Assembly: GCF_900096915.1 (NCBI RefSeq) | Contig: NZ_FMYK01000014.1 | Coordinates: forward strand, 1-20,850 | DNA from: Acinetobacter marinus | Lineage (GTDB): Bacteria > Pseudomonadota > Gammaproteobacteria > Pseudomonadales > Moraxellaceae | Length of the DNA: 20,850 nt | Direction: 5' to 3' | Shown here: positions 1 to 7,073 of the stretch, piece by piece | Layout of the letters: every line of letters begins with the position of its first letter | Position numbering within the stretch: position 1 is the stretch's first letter | Made by a program: the position numbers and the translations under genes | Notes under the pieces: generated by a model | The model's database searches: none | What the model was told of the DNA's origin: nothing | Seen by the model: only the letters and a program-made list of their open reading frames with translations

Positions 1-57
1 CACTTAGCGCTGATGGTAGTGTGGGGTTACCCATGTGAGAGTAAGTCATCGCCAGCT
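1..57 (+). rRNA. rrf: 5S ribosomal RNA, 3' part (5' end outside window)
   Basis: The first 57 bases match the 3' half of bacterial 5S rRNA, including the conserved TGGTAGTGTGGGGT block, the CCCATGTGAGAGTA block, and a final GCCAGC that would pair with the 5' end of the molecule. The 5' half lies before the window. An rRNA-operon terminator follows about 10 bases later, so this is the end of an rrn operon transcribed rightwards. The exact 3' processing site is approximate. Confidence 0.93.
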
Positions 58-66
58 TTTAAATCC

Positions 67-101
67 AAAGCCCTCACCTAAAAGGTGGGGGCTTTCTTTA
101 T
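67..101 (+). terminator. Intrinsic terminator of the rRNA operon
   Basis: A 13-bp stem (67-79 with 83-95, one T-G wobble), closed by a short A-rich loop, is followed by a T-rich stretch (TTTCTTTATT). It lies just after the 5S rRNA, as expected for the rrn operon terminator. Confidence 0.9.
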
Positions 102-148
102 TGCAAGGTTTAAAATAATACTTAGTCACTCATATTCAAGGTGAGCTT

Positions 149-628
149 ATGTGGTGTCCGTGTGGTTCGGGTTTAAACTATTCAGCGTGTTGTCAATTGC
201 TTCATTTAGGTCAAGAAATAGCACAAAGTGCTGAGCAGCTGATGCGCTCTCGCTATAGTGCCTATGTGCTGCAAGAAATTGATTATATTGTTAAAACGAC
301 TGCACCATCTCAGCAAAAATTACTTGATCAACAGGCAATTGCAACATGGAGCAAGCAGACCAAATGGGACGGTCTAGATGTGATTGCAGATCATTCAAAA
401 CTCGGCAAAAACCATGCTCAAGTTGAATTCAAGGCTTATTATTTAGCCCCAACTGTAGCGGATAGTGCTATTCGTGATGCTCACCACGAGCGATCTGCAT
501 TTGTGAAAATTGCTGAGCATTGGTATTTTATTGATCCTACGGTTGCTTTGCCAACCATGAAACAACCTTGTTTATGTGGCTCGCAGAAAAAATTTAAGCT
601 GTGTTGTTATCCTTGTTTAACTGACTAA
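149..628 (+). CDS. ychJ: YchJ-family protein with two SEC-C zinc motifs (UPF0225)
   Basis: This 159-residue protein has the layout of E. coli YchJ (about 152 residues). A cysteine cluster CPCGSG...CC sits at the N-terminus (residues 3-15). The central domain contains the conserved LMRSRYSAYV stretch and an ERSAF/WYFIDPT block. A second motif, PCLCGSQKKFKLCC, lies near the C-terminus and has the CxCx8CC spacing of SEC-C zinc-binding motifs like that at the end of SecA. The family has no settled biochemical role; zinc binding is inferred from the cysteines. The start is supported by AAGGTGAG a few bases upstream of the ATG. The gene follows the rRNA terminator and probably has its own promoter, which I could not place. 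Family assignment is firm; function is unknown. Confidence 0.88.
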   Translation: MWCPCGSGLNYSACCQLLHLGQEIAQSAEQLMRSRYSAYVLQEIDYIVKTTAPSQQKLLDQQAIATWSKQTKWDGLDVIADHSKLGKNHAQVEFKAYYLAPTVADSAIRDAHHERSAFVKIAEHWYFIDPTVALPTMKQPCLCGSQKKFKLCCYPCLTD

Positions 629-752
629 CCTAAAAAGTACGGTCTCGTTTTCAGCAAGCGTATTCTGCGTGGTTGTTGCGTCATTTTTATCGCATCAAGT
701 TTAATTTTCGCTACAATAGCCATATTTTCTGCGACACATTTGTGATGCAAAT

Positions 753-1400
753 ATGCTACTGACTGTTATTTATATTATTGCGATTACTGCTGAGGCGATG
801 ACAGGCGCTTTATCTGCTGGACGACGCAGTATGGATTGGTTTGGTGTCATTCTGATTGCTTGTGTCACGGCACTCGGTGGCGGTTCGGTGCGTGATGTAC
901 TGCTTGGACATTATCCACTGACATGGGTCAAGCATCCTGAATATCTGGTACTGACGACTTGTGCGGCACTATTTACCATTCTGATTGCCAATTGGATGAA
1001 GCATTTTCGCAATATGTTCTTATTGCTCGATGCGCTCGGCTTGATTGGCTTTACCATCATTGGCAGTCAGGTGGCGATCGAAATGGGACATGGCTTTGTC
1101 GTAGCGGGTGTTGCAGGTGTGCTGACGGGTGTGTCGGGCGGTATTCTGCGGGATATTTTGTGTAATGATGTGCCTTTAGTGTTTCGCCGTGAGCTGTATG
1201 CCAGTATTTCCTTTGCTGCGGTGCTATTTTATTGGGTCTGTCTGCATTATGTCCATTTAAATCTTGAAGTGACCGTCATTCTGACCTTAATTTTTGGTTT
1301 TAGCTTACGTGTGGTGGCGATTTATTTTGGTTTAGAAATGCCAAAATTTATTTATAAAGATGATGACGAAAGTTCAGCCTCGTCTACCGATGACCATTAA
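753..1400 (+). CDS. TRIC-type / UPF0126 family membrane protein (YicG/YadS-like)
   Basis: This is a 215-residue, very hydrophobic protein with about seven predicted membrane segments. It contains two related glycine/arginine motifs, GGGSVRD (residues 42-48) and GGILRD (129-134), each in one of two tandem three-helix repeats. That is the signature of the UPF0126 family, whose bacterial members were shown to be structurally related to trimeric intracellular cation (TRIC) channels. The role here is therefore likely inner-membrane cation conductance, but the physiological substrate is unknown. The last 15 residues are acidic and serine-rich and probably cytoplasmic. No strong Shine-Dalgarno sequence precedes the ATG. 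A TACAAT -10-like hexamer is at 712-717, without a convincing -35. Confidence 0.85.
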   Translation: MLLTVIYIIAITAEAMTGALSAGRRSMDWFGVILIACVTALGGGSVRDVLLGHYPLTWVKHPEYLVLTTCAALFTILIANWMKHFRNMFLLLDALGLIGFTIIGSQVAIEMGHGFVVAGVAGVLTGVSGGILRDILCNDVPLVFRRELYASISFAAVLFYWVCLHYVHLNLEVTVILTLIFGFSLRVVAIYFGLEMPKFIYKDDDESSASSTDDH

Positions 1401-1526
1401 ACTTGAACAATATCTATGTCTGCACAGTATCTAATTTGCTGAAAGAGTTGCTGAATTGATCATTTTGTGGCATGATGCGCCTATTCTAGCTGGATTGAAA
1501 TATAAAAATATTCAGTGAACAAAGTT

Positions 1527-1738
1527 TGACAAGGGGAGTAGCCTCCTCCAAACGAGAAAGCGTAGTTCTGAATTAAAGTTTCGGTTTTCTCGTGTCAGAT
1601 ATCGTCAATACACTTTGCAAAAAGTCGGTATCTGAGCATTGTTTTGATTTGAATGGTTTTGAAATCAAAGCAATGTAGGCAAGACCTTGATCATGTTGGC
1701 ACAGGTGTATACATCTGGCGACTGGTCGAGGTTTTTTT
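1527..1738 (+). promoter_or_regulatory. yybP-ykoY manganese riboswitch with intrinsic terminator, leader of alx
   Basis: The leader carries the two conserved single-stranded blocks of the yybP-ykoY Mn2+ riboswitch: GGGGAGTAGC (1533-1542) and GGCAAGACCTT (1678-1688). Between them are paired elements: TCAGATA (1595-1601) with TATCTGA (1629-1635), and a long hairpin of about 14 bp at about 1638-1675. P1 is 1527-1534 paired with 1685-1693, with one bulged A. The same strand 1685-1693 can instead pair with TGGTCGAGG (1723-1731) to form a terminator followed by seven Ts (1732-1738). Known riboswitches of this class bind Mn2+ and turn genes on, and this architecture fits Mn-dependent antitermination. 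The switch lies about 55 bases upstream of a TerC-family gene, a classic target of the class. The mechanism is inferred; the motif class is recognised from memory. Confidence 0.9.
1685..1738 (+). terminator. Conditional terminator of the alx riboswitch
   Basis: CCTTGATCA (1685-1693) pairs with TGGTCGAGG (1723-1731) as a 9-bp stem with two wobbles. An inner hairpin, CAGGTG-TATA-CATCTG (1702-1717), sits inside it. Seven Ts follow at once. Its left arm is also the 3' strand of aptamer helix P1, so aptamer and terminator exclude each other. Confidence 0.75.
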
Positions 1739-1793
1739 ATGTCTACAAGACTTATAAAAAAATTCGCTCAATTGCCAGATGCGGGAGTGATTA

Positions 1794-2753
1794 ATGGATT
1801 CTGTCGGTAATATTTGGCTGTATTTGGTATTTTTTGGCATCGTGTTTGTGATGCTATTGATTGATTTTCTTGGCTTTAAGCAAAAGCAAGGTGAGGTTGT
1901 ACCGATCAAGCAAGCCGCTTGGTGGAGTGCGGCATGGGTCACTGTGGCGATGCTTTTTGCGGGTGGTCTGTGGCTCTATCTCAAGCAAAGTATTGGTGTC
2001 GAAGTTGCCAATCAAAAAACGCTGGAGTACATCACAGGTTATCTCTTAGAAAAGTCATTAGCGATTGATAACGTCTTCGTCTGGCTGATGATTTTTGCTG
2101 CTTTTGCGATTCCGCCTGCGCTACAACGCCAGATTTTGCTATATGGTGTCATCGGTGCCATTGTTCTGCGTACGATTTTCATCTTGATTGGTGCATGGCT
2201 AGTCCAAGAATTTTCGTGGATTCTGTATATTTTCGGTGCATTCTTGGTCTATACAGGGATCAAGTTTTTACGTGGTCAAGAAGAGGAAAGCAATGTCGAA
2301 GATATGGCATTGCTGAAATGGTTGCGCAAGCATGTGCCAATCACCACGACCTTGCAAGGCAATAAGTTCTTTGTGCGTGAGCAAGGCAAGCTCTGGATGA
2401 CACCGTTATTCGTGGTGTTGATCTTGGTGGAGTTTTCCGATGTGATTTTTGCGGTGGACTCGATTCCTGCGATCTTTGCGGTGACTACTGACCCGTTCAT
2501 CGTGTTAAGTGCCAATTTGATGGCGATCTTGGGTCTACGGGCGATGTTCTTCTTGCTCTCAGGTGCGGCGGCGAAGATGCATTATCTGCCGTATGGTCTG
2601 GGCATTATCCTGTTATTTATCGGCTTTAAGATGTTGATGCTGGATGTGTTCCATATGCCTGTATGGATTTCATTGGGCTTTATTGCTGTGGTGCTCAGCA
2701 TTACCGCATATATGTCGATTCAATATGCCAAGAAGCAAGAGGCGCAAAACTAA
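1794..2753 (+). CDS. alx: TerC-family integral membrane protein Alx
   Basis: A 319-residue polytopic membrane protein, close in length and sequence to E. coli Alx (321 residues). Hallmarks are EKSLAIDNVFVWL (about residues 86-98), the LRTIFILIGAWL segment, and the long conserved block around VEFSDVIFAVDSIPAIFAVTTD, where acidic residues in membrane helices are the likely cation ligands. TerC/Alx proteins are linked to manganese homeostasis, and E. coli alx is controlled by a yybP-ykoY riboswitch. The same arrangement occurs here, with the riboswitch ending about 55 bases upstream. The ATG is preceded by GGGAGTG at 1783-1789. A strong terminator follows the stop. The role is inferred as Mn2+ export or protection in the inner membrane. 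Confidence 0.92.
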   Translation: MDSVGNIWLYLVFFGIVFVMLLIDFLGFKQKQGEVVPIKQAAWWSAAWVTVAMLFAGGLWLYLKQSIGVEVANQKTLEYITGYLLEKSLAIDNVFVWLMIFAAFAIPPALQRQILLYGVIGAIVLRTIFILIGAWLVQEFSWILYIFGAFLVYTGIKFLRGQEEESNVEDMALLKWLRKHVPITTTLQGNKFFVREQGKLWMTPLFVVLILVEFSDVIFAVDSIPAIFAVTTDPFIVLSANLMAILGLRAMFFLLSGAAAKMHYLPYGLGIILLFIGFKMLMLDVFHMPVWISLGFIAVVLSITAYMSIQYAKKQEAQN

Positions 2754-2788
2754 TGCTTGTGCTTTATAAATCAACGCAGAAATAAATA

Positions 2789-2827
2789 TGCCCCGTATGT
2801 CGCTATCGAGATACGGGGCAATTTTTT
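2789..2827 (+). terminator. Intrinsic terminator after alx
   Basis: A perfect 10-bp GC-rich inverted repeat (2789-2798 with 2811-2820, TGCCCCGTAT/ATACGGGGCA) is followed by TTTTTT at 2822-2827. It lies between the convergent alx (+) and the AdeT-like gene (-). The reverse side has a weaker T-rich tail (ATATTTATTT), so it may serve both genes. Confidence 0.88.
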
Positions 2828-2856
2828 ACTGCTGAGGTTAGCATTTGAAGGGCTGT

Positions 2857-3855
2857 TTACTCACCAGCGAGAGAGCATTCAAAATTGGACTTATCGACGC
2901 TACAACGGGCTTTTTTCAATACCGCCATCATTGATTTGTCATACACACCTTGTTTGGTGAGGGCAATGCGTGATTCACGCATCATTTTTTGATAACCAAT
3001 TTTATCATCTGCGGGGATGGTCATTTTGTATTTAGCTGGGATGCCCGCTTCGAGTTTGGAAATGGTGCTAAAGGCTTTTGGTAATTGTTTAACAAACCAG
3101 TCTCGTGATTTTTGTCCAAAGCCTGCAGGGAATTTCTCAGGGTGAATAATCACGTTGGCAGTGACATGTAGAATCGGGAAATTGACCATTGCACCCTTAG
3201 ATCCCAAGCCTTTGTGTAATTCTAAAGGTTTAAACGCATAGGCTGGTGCACCAATGATATCGACCTGACCGTTGTTAAATTTTGAAGCGAAATTGGTGAC
3301 ATCAGATGACACAGGCTGTGCACCGATCTGTTGCACCATTTTCTTTTGCGCTGAATCATAATCGAGTACGGCAATTTTTTTACCTGCAGCTTTGGCAACA
3401 GAGTTGATGCTACGATCATTGACAAATAAATAAGCAGAACCTAGCGGTGCGACGCCGACAATTTCATATTTCTTGTTGGCGCTGACCATTTTGGCTGCAT
3501 TGCGTGAGTTGAGGGTAAAGCTAATGGCACTTTGTGCGACTTTGTTGTTGGGTACGGCACCAATCGAGTCGATTGATCCAACAAATTTATTGTATTCACG
3601 TCCACGCATCGCAGTGATGCTGACGCCATCACATTTTCCTGCTTTGAAATCTTCGTTGGCAACACGCTCATCGGTGTAGGCTTTGAGCTTGACATCAGCA
3701 CCCCACGATTTGGCTTGTAGCGCCCAACCTTTCATTTGTTGATAGGCTTCACCTGAAGCACCTAAGAGATCGAATACGCACATGGTCGCAGCGTGTGTGT
3801 TCGCCATCGTGCCCATTGCAGTGGTTGCCATAAGGGCAAGCGCAAGTTTTTTCAT
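2857..3855 (-). CDS. AdeT-like putative periplasmic solute-binding protein
   Basis: A 332-residue exported protein. It starts with a signal peptide of about 22 residues (MKKLALALMATTA... ending ANTHA-AT) and has no later membrane segments. The mature part has the feel of a periplasmic solute-binding protein: CVFDLLG near the start, YTDERV and AGKCDG, then KIAVLDYDSAQKKMVQQ and QVDIIGAPA in the middle. Cysteines at about 26, 75, 318 and 327 could form disulfides. Similar Acinetobacter proteins have been named AdeT or 'RND-type efflux pump', but the size and lack of membrane helices do not fit an RND pump. AGGATG lies upstream of the ATG at a somewhat long spacing. A disrupted paralogue lies at 7074-8096. 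The ligand and partner permease are unknown; no transporter genes are adjacent. Confidence 0.82.
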   Translation of the reverse strand: MKKLALALMATTAMGTMANTHAATMCVFDLLGASGEAYQQMKGWALQAKSWGADVKLKAYTDERVANEDFKAGKCDGVSITAMRGREYNKFVGSIDSIGAVPNNKVAQSAISFTLNSRNAAKMVSANKKYEIVGVAPLGSAYLFVNDRSINSVAKAAGKKIAVLDYDSAQKKMVQQIGAQPVSSDVTNFASKFNNGQVDIIGAPAYAFKPLELHKGLGSKGAMVNFPILHVTANVIIHPEKFPAGFGQKSRDWFVKQLPKAFSTISKLEAGIPAKYKMTIPADDKIGYQKMMRESRIALTKQGVYDKSMMAVLKKARCSVDKSNFECSLAGE

Positions 3856-3941
3856 CTTTGCATCATCCTGTCAAATTTTTGTTTTATGGAGAGACTCGTT
3901 CTCAGCCATTTGAGCAGAATCATATCCTGCTACGGTCTAAA

Positions 3942-3971
3942 ATAATAGAGTAATTACTCCAATATCTCTAA
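3942..3971 (-). promoter_or_regulatory. Possible promoter and palindromic operator of the AdeT-like gene
   Basis: On the minus strand, TTAGAG (3966-3971) and TATTAT (3942-3947) are separated by 18 bp. The spacer contains a perfect 12-bp palindrome, GAGTAATTACTC (3948-3959). The -10 matches the consensus at five of six positions; the -35 is weak. A regulator could bind the palindrome, but this is inference from symmetry and position alone. Confidence 0.33.
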
Positions 3972-4087
3972 GAATTGTACAAAATTATGCAGAAAATGGA
4001 AGTCAAAAACACAAAAAAGACAATTTACATTGTCAATATTTGTATGTTTGCTGATGTTAAGAACGGTGTTTTCATTCAGACCAAACT

Positions 4088-4115
4088 TTGGCTCGGTGGC
4101 AAAATTGTTTACAAT
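4088..4115 (+). promoter_or_regulatory. Likely sigma-70 promoter of yheS
   Basis: TTGGCT (4088-4093) and TACAAT (4110-4115) are spaced by 16 bp. The expected transcript start near 4122 would leave a leader of only about 25 nt before the yheS ATG at 4147. The leader has no clear Shine-Dalgarno sequence. Confidence 0.5.
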
Positions 4116-4146
4116 AGCGCCATGATTTTTTTGATGATAATTTCCC

Positions 4147-6126
4147 ATGATCCAACTTGAAAATTTTAGCATCCGACGTGGCGTTCGTGCTCTATTCCAA
4201 AATGCCACCATGCAAATCCATCTAGGTTGGAAAGTGGGCTTAACAGGGGTCAATGGCGCAGGAAAATCATCCTTGTTTGCTGCGCTACTGGGTGAGCTTG
4301 GCGCAGATGAGGGACAGTTGACACGTCCACAAGGCTGGGTCGTGGCGCATATGGCACAAGAGATCGAGGCGCTGGACGTACCTGCGCTGGATTTTGTCTT
4401 GTCAGGTGATGCGGAATATTGGCAAATCCAAAATAAACTGCAAAATAGTGATCAGTTCAGTGATACAGAACTTGGTGAGTTGCATGCTCGCTTTGATGAG
4501 ATTCATGGCTATGTTGCGCCTGCCAAAGCAGCACAATTGTTGGCAGGTTTAGGTTTTTTTGAATTTCAGATTCGTCAGCCTGTACAAAGTTTTTCGGGTG
4601 GGTGGCGAATGCGCCTGAATTTGGCACGTACCTTGATGAGCCGTTCAGATTTATTATTACTCGATGAGCCAACCAACCATTTGGATTTGGATGCGATTTT
4701 GTGGTTAGAAGATTGGTTAAAGAGTTATGCAGGCACATTGGTATTGATTTCGCATGACCGTGATTTTTTGGATGCAGTGACTGATCATATTTTACATATT
4801 GAAAATGCAGAATTAACACTCTATTCAGGCAATTATTCGAGCTTTGAAACCATACGCAGTGAACGCTTATCACAACAGCAACAAGCCTTTGAGAAGCAAC
4901 AAGAAACCCGAGCACATCTACAAAAGTTTATTGATCGTTTCAAAGCCAAAGCCACCAAAGCCCGCCAAGCGCAGAGCCGTATCAAACAGCTTGAACGTAT
5001 GCAAAATCTTGCGCCTGCGCATGTGGATACGCCGTTTACCTTTAGCTTCCGTGAACCAACTCGGATGAGCTCGCCATTACTGAGCCTAGACGATGCGACG
5101 ATTGGTTATAGCACAGAGAAAAGTATTGCCTCAAAAGTAAAATTGCAAATCACGCCGACGACACGTTTGGGTTTACTTGGCATGAACGGCGCAGGGAAAT
5201 CGACGCTGATTAAATCGTTGGTCGGTCAATTGCCTTTACTTTCGGGGGAACGCCAAGCCTCAGAATTACTGAATATCGGCTACTTTGCACAGCATCAGAT
5301 GGATGCGCTGGATGATCAAGCCAGTCCGATGTTACAGCTGGCTCGGATTGCGGATAAATCGATTAGTGAAGCGAGTTTGCGCTCATTTTTAGGCAGTTTT
5401 GGTTTTAGCGGTGAGCGCATGGATACACCGTGTCAGCGCTTCTCTGGCGGTGAGCGTGCTCGTTTGGCATTGGCATTGATCGTGTGGCAACGCCCGAATG
5501 TGTTGATCCTCGATGAACCGACCAACCATTTGGATTTGGACATGCGTCATGCGCTGACGATGGCGCTACAAGACTTCGAAGGGGCGGTGGTGTTGGTCTC
5601 GCATGAGCGTCAGTTGATTGCCACAGTCTGTGATGATTTGTTGCTTGTCCATGATGGGCGAGTGACGGAATTTGATGGTGATTTGAAAGAATACAGCCAG
5701 TGGCTACGTCAAGCACGTCAGCAGATGCTACAAAAGCAACAGGACGACATCTCAGCGACAGCCAGCACAACCACAGATTCGACACAGACTGCAAAAGCAA
5801 TAAATAATCCAACAGCACCGTCACCGAATAGCAAAGTTGATAAAGAAGCACAGCGTAAAGAAAATGCACGGCGTCGTGAGCAAACTCGTCCACTTCGTAA
5901 GAAAATGGAACAATTAGAGAAATCTATCGAGAAAGCGCAATCACAGCTAACAACCATTGAAAATCAATTGGCGGACAGCGCAATCTATGATGCTGAGCGT
6001 AAAGCCGAATTATTGCAACTGATGGATCAGCAGACAGCGCAGAAAGCAAAATTGGCGCAAGATGAGGAGCAATTGCTTGAGTTGATGATGGAATTGGAGG
6101 AGCTGGAAGCCAGTTTTGAGGGTTAA
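4147..6126 (+). CDS. yheS: ABC-F family ATPase YheS
   Basis: A 659-residue protein with two ABC ATPase domains and no membrane segments. Domain 1 has Walker A GVNGAGKSS (34-42), the signature FSGGW (149-153), Walker B LLLLDEPTNHLDL (D173-E174) and SHDRDFL. A basic, helical inter-domain linker at about 225-300 (FKAKATKARQAQSRIK) follows. Domain 2 has Walker A GMNGAGKS (345-352), FSGGERARL, LILDEPTNHLDL, and an H-loop written SHER (485-488) instead of the more usual SHDR. A low-complexity Ser/Thr region and a charged coiled coil make up residues 530-659. Length and motifs match E. coli YheS (637 residues). ABC-F proteins bind the ribosomal E site and influence translation. The only in-frame ATG near the promoter is at 4147. 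There is no good ribosome-binding site. Confidence 0.92.
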   Translation: MIQLENFSIRRGVRALFQNATMQIHLGWKVGLTGVNGAGKSSLFAALLGELGADEGQLTRPQGWVVAHMAQEIEALDVPALDFVLSGDAEYWQIQNKLQNSDQFSDTELGELHARFDEIHGYVAPAKAAQLLAGLGFFEFQIRQPVQSFSGGWRMRLNLARTLMSRSDLLLLDEPTNHLDLDAILWLEDWLKSYAGTLVLISHDRDFLDAVTDHILHIENAELTLYSGNYSSFETIRSERLSQQQQAFEKQQETRAHLQKFIDRFKAKATKARQAQSRIKQLERMQNLAPAHVDTPFTFSFREPTRMSSPLLSLDDATIGYSTEKSIASKVKLQITPTTRLGLLGMNGAGKSTLIKSLVGQLPLLSGERQASELLNIGYFAQHQMDALDDQASPMLQLARIADKSISEASLRSFLGSFGFSGERMDTPCQRFSGGERARLALALIVWQRPNVLILDEPTNHLDLDMRHALTMALQDFEGAVVLVSHERQLIATVCDDLLLVHDGRVTEFDGDLKEYSQWLRQARQQMLQKQQDDISATASTTTDSTQTAKAINNPTAPSPNSKVDKEAQRKENARRREQTRPLRKKMEQLEKSIEKAQSQLTTIENQLADSAIYDAERKAELLQLMDQQTAQKAKLAQDEEQLLELMMELEELEASFEG

Positions 6127-6342
6127 GGATCTTCAGTTTTGTTAACTTATGTGATTCATCAGCCCATGTGATTTTGAGAAAATGGAGTTAAATTATCACT
6201 GCTGTATCATTTTACTCAAGATAAATGAATCGCTTAGCGCAACTGTTGCGGCATCAGCTTGAATTTAAAGCCTTACATATTGTATGTATTCTTTACATAC
6301 CACTTAAGATTGGCAACTTTTGCTAAACAGTATTAGTCATCG

Positions 6343-6462
6343 CAACTCGGCATAATGCATGTATTGAAACGATCGCATGAGACACGATCAACCCTCAAGG
6401 ATGTCAACAAAACATCCTTCTTCTCAAAGCCTAGGCTCTCCCCAGACCTAGGCTTCTTTTTT
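6343..6462 (+). ncRNA. Candidate small RNA with three tandem hairpins
   Basis: The 525-bp gap between yheS and erpA contains three hairpins in a row on the plus strand: GATCG/CGATC (6371-6389), AAGGATGT/ACATCCTT (6397-6419), and a Rho-independent terminator AAGCCTAGG/CCTAGGCTT (6427-6455) with a T-run to 6462. The terminator is about 300 bases past the yheS stop, far for a simple mRNA end. Its 11-nt loop (CTCTCCCCAGA) is C-rich and could pair with Shine-Dalgarno-like GGGGAG targets. Possible -10 elements are TATTAG (6331-6336, with TTGGCA at 6310-6315, spacer 15) and CATAAT (6351-6356), both imperfect. It could equally be the yheS 3' UTR. I do not recognise it as a named RNA. Confidence 0.38.
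6427..6462 (+). terminator. Strong intrinsic terminator downstream of yheS / candidate sRNA
   Basis: A perfect 9-bp inverted repeat (6427-6435 with 6447-6455) encloses an 11-nt C-rich loop and is followed by TTTTTT at 6457-6462. Plus-strand orientation is clear from the T-run. Confidence 0.85.
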
Positions 6463-6465
6463 GCC

Positions 6466-6572
6466 TATAGTCAGCGAACTTAAATCCTGCTACAGGGTTC
6501 ACCTCGCTCGCAGTACTACGTGTACACCTTCGCTTGGTTGCCTTGTATCAGAAATTAACTTCTTCGACTATA
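6466..6572 (+). repeat. 107-bp imperfect palindromic element (MITE/REP-like)
   Basis: The segment begins with TATAGTC (6466-6472) and ends with its exact complement GACTATA (6566-6572). The outer 24 bases of each side match at most positions when one is reverse-complemented (GAA.TTAA.T.CTG shared). Similarity continues inward, interrupted, to a centre around GTACTACGTGTAC (near 6513-6525). The whole element could fold into one long, imperfect hairpin. It contains no convincing gene. It sits between a plus-strand terminator and the erpA terminator, a typical landing place for miniature transposable or REP-like sequences. The flanking TA dinucleotides could be target-site remnants. No second copy occurs in the window, so mobility is inferred only. 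Confidence 0.55.
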
Positions 6573-6594
6573 TAAATTCACTCCTTAAAAATCT

Positions 6595-6628
6595 AGGCAA
6601 AATAAAACCGAACATTGATGTTCGGTTT
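6595..6628 (-). terminator. Intrinsic terminator of erpA
   Basis: The inverted repeat AAACCGAACAT/ATGTTCGGTTT (6605-6615 and 6618-6628) is followed on the minus strand by TTTTATTTT. It lies 22 bases past the erpA stop codon. Confidence 0.85.
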
Positions 6629-6650
6629 ATATACTTCAAGAATAAAAATC

Positions 6651-6986
6651 TTAGATCGAGAATGATGAGCCACAACCACAAGTTGTTGTTGCATTTGGAT
6701 TTTTCACGATAAATCGGGAACCTTCTAAGCCTTGGACATAATCCACTTCTGAGCCTAAAAGATATTGATAGCTGAGTGAATCGACGACCATTTTTACATC
6801 ACCATTTTCAAATTCGGCATCATCATCATTGACACTTTCTGCAAAGTTAAAGCCATAAGAAAAGCCCGAACATCCGCCACCCGTCACGTAGACACGGAGC
6901 ATCAAGTCCGCATTGCCCTCACTATCACGCAGTTGGCGTACTTTGTCGGCAGCATTATTGGTTAAAACTAAGGCTTGTGCAGTCAT
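6651..6986 (-). CDS. erpA: Iron-sulfur cluster insertion protein ErpA
   Basis: A 111-residue A-type Fe-S carrier. The three invariant cysteines are present: C39 in GGGCSGFSYGF, and C103 and C105 in TTCGCGSSF. Together they hold a cluster handed over from the scaffold and delivered to target apoproteins in the cytoplasm. Length and sequence match ErpA rather than the longer NfuA. A GTG four codons upstream keeps the frame open, but it overlaps the AGGTGGAG ribosome-binding site, so the ATG at 6984-6986 is chosen. An extended -10 promoter precedes the gene and a terminator follows, so it is probably monocistronic, although the AdeT-like pseudogene lies 87 bases upstream on the same strand. Confidence 0.94.
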   Translation of the reverse strand: MTAQALVLTNNAADKVRQLRDSEGNADLMLRVYVTGGGCSGFSYGFNFAESVNDDDAEFENGDVKMVVDSLSYQYLLGSEVDYVQGLEGSRFIVKNPNATTTCGCGSSFSI

Positions 6987-7016
6987 GATGATCTCCACCT
7001 ATAAATCAGAACGGGT

Positions 7017-7025
7017 ATTTTAGCA
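7017..7025 (-). promoter_or_regulatory. Extended -10 promoter of erpA
   Basis: On the minus strand, TGCTAAAAT combines an extended -10 TGn with TAAAAT (5 of 6 consensus bases). It predicts a leader of about 24 nt containing AGGTGGAG before the erpA ATG. There is no clear -35 at 17 bp, as is common for extended -10 promoters. No regulator site could be assigned. Confidence 0.5.
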
Positions 7026-7073
7026 TATCTGTGCGAATTTGTGATTTACAAGTGGGAATCTGATGTGATGGAT

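Noticed and set aside
1456..1487. TTGATC ... TATTCT as promoter of the alx riboswitch
   Set aside because: The spacer is 20 bp and the hexamers are imperfect; the true promoter could be here but the sequence does not decide it.
3922..3934. ATCCTGCTAC near 3925 resembling part of the palindromic element at 6466
   Set aside because: Only about 10 bases match and there is no inverted partner, so a second copy of the element is not supported.
6461..6712. An 83-codon open frame on the plus strand between yheS and erpA
   Set aside because: It runs across the palindromic element, the erpA terminator and the end of erpA, and has no ribosome-binding site.
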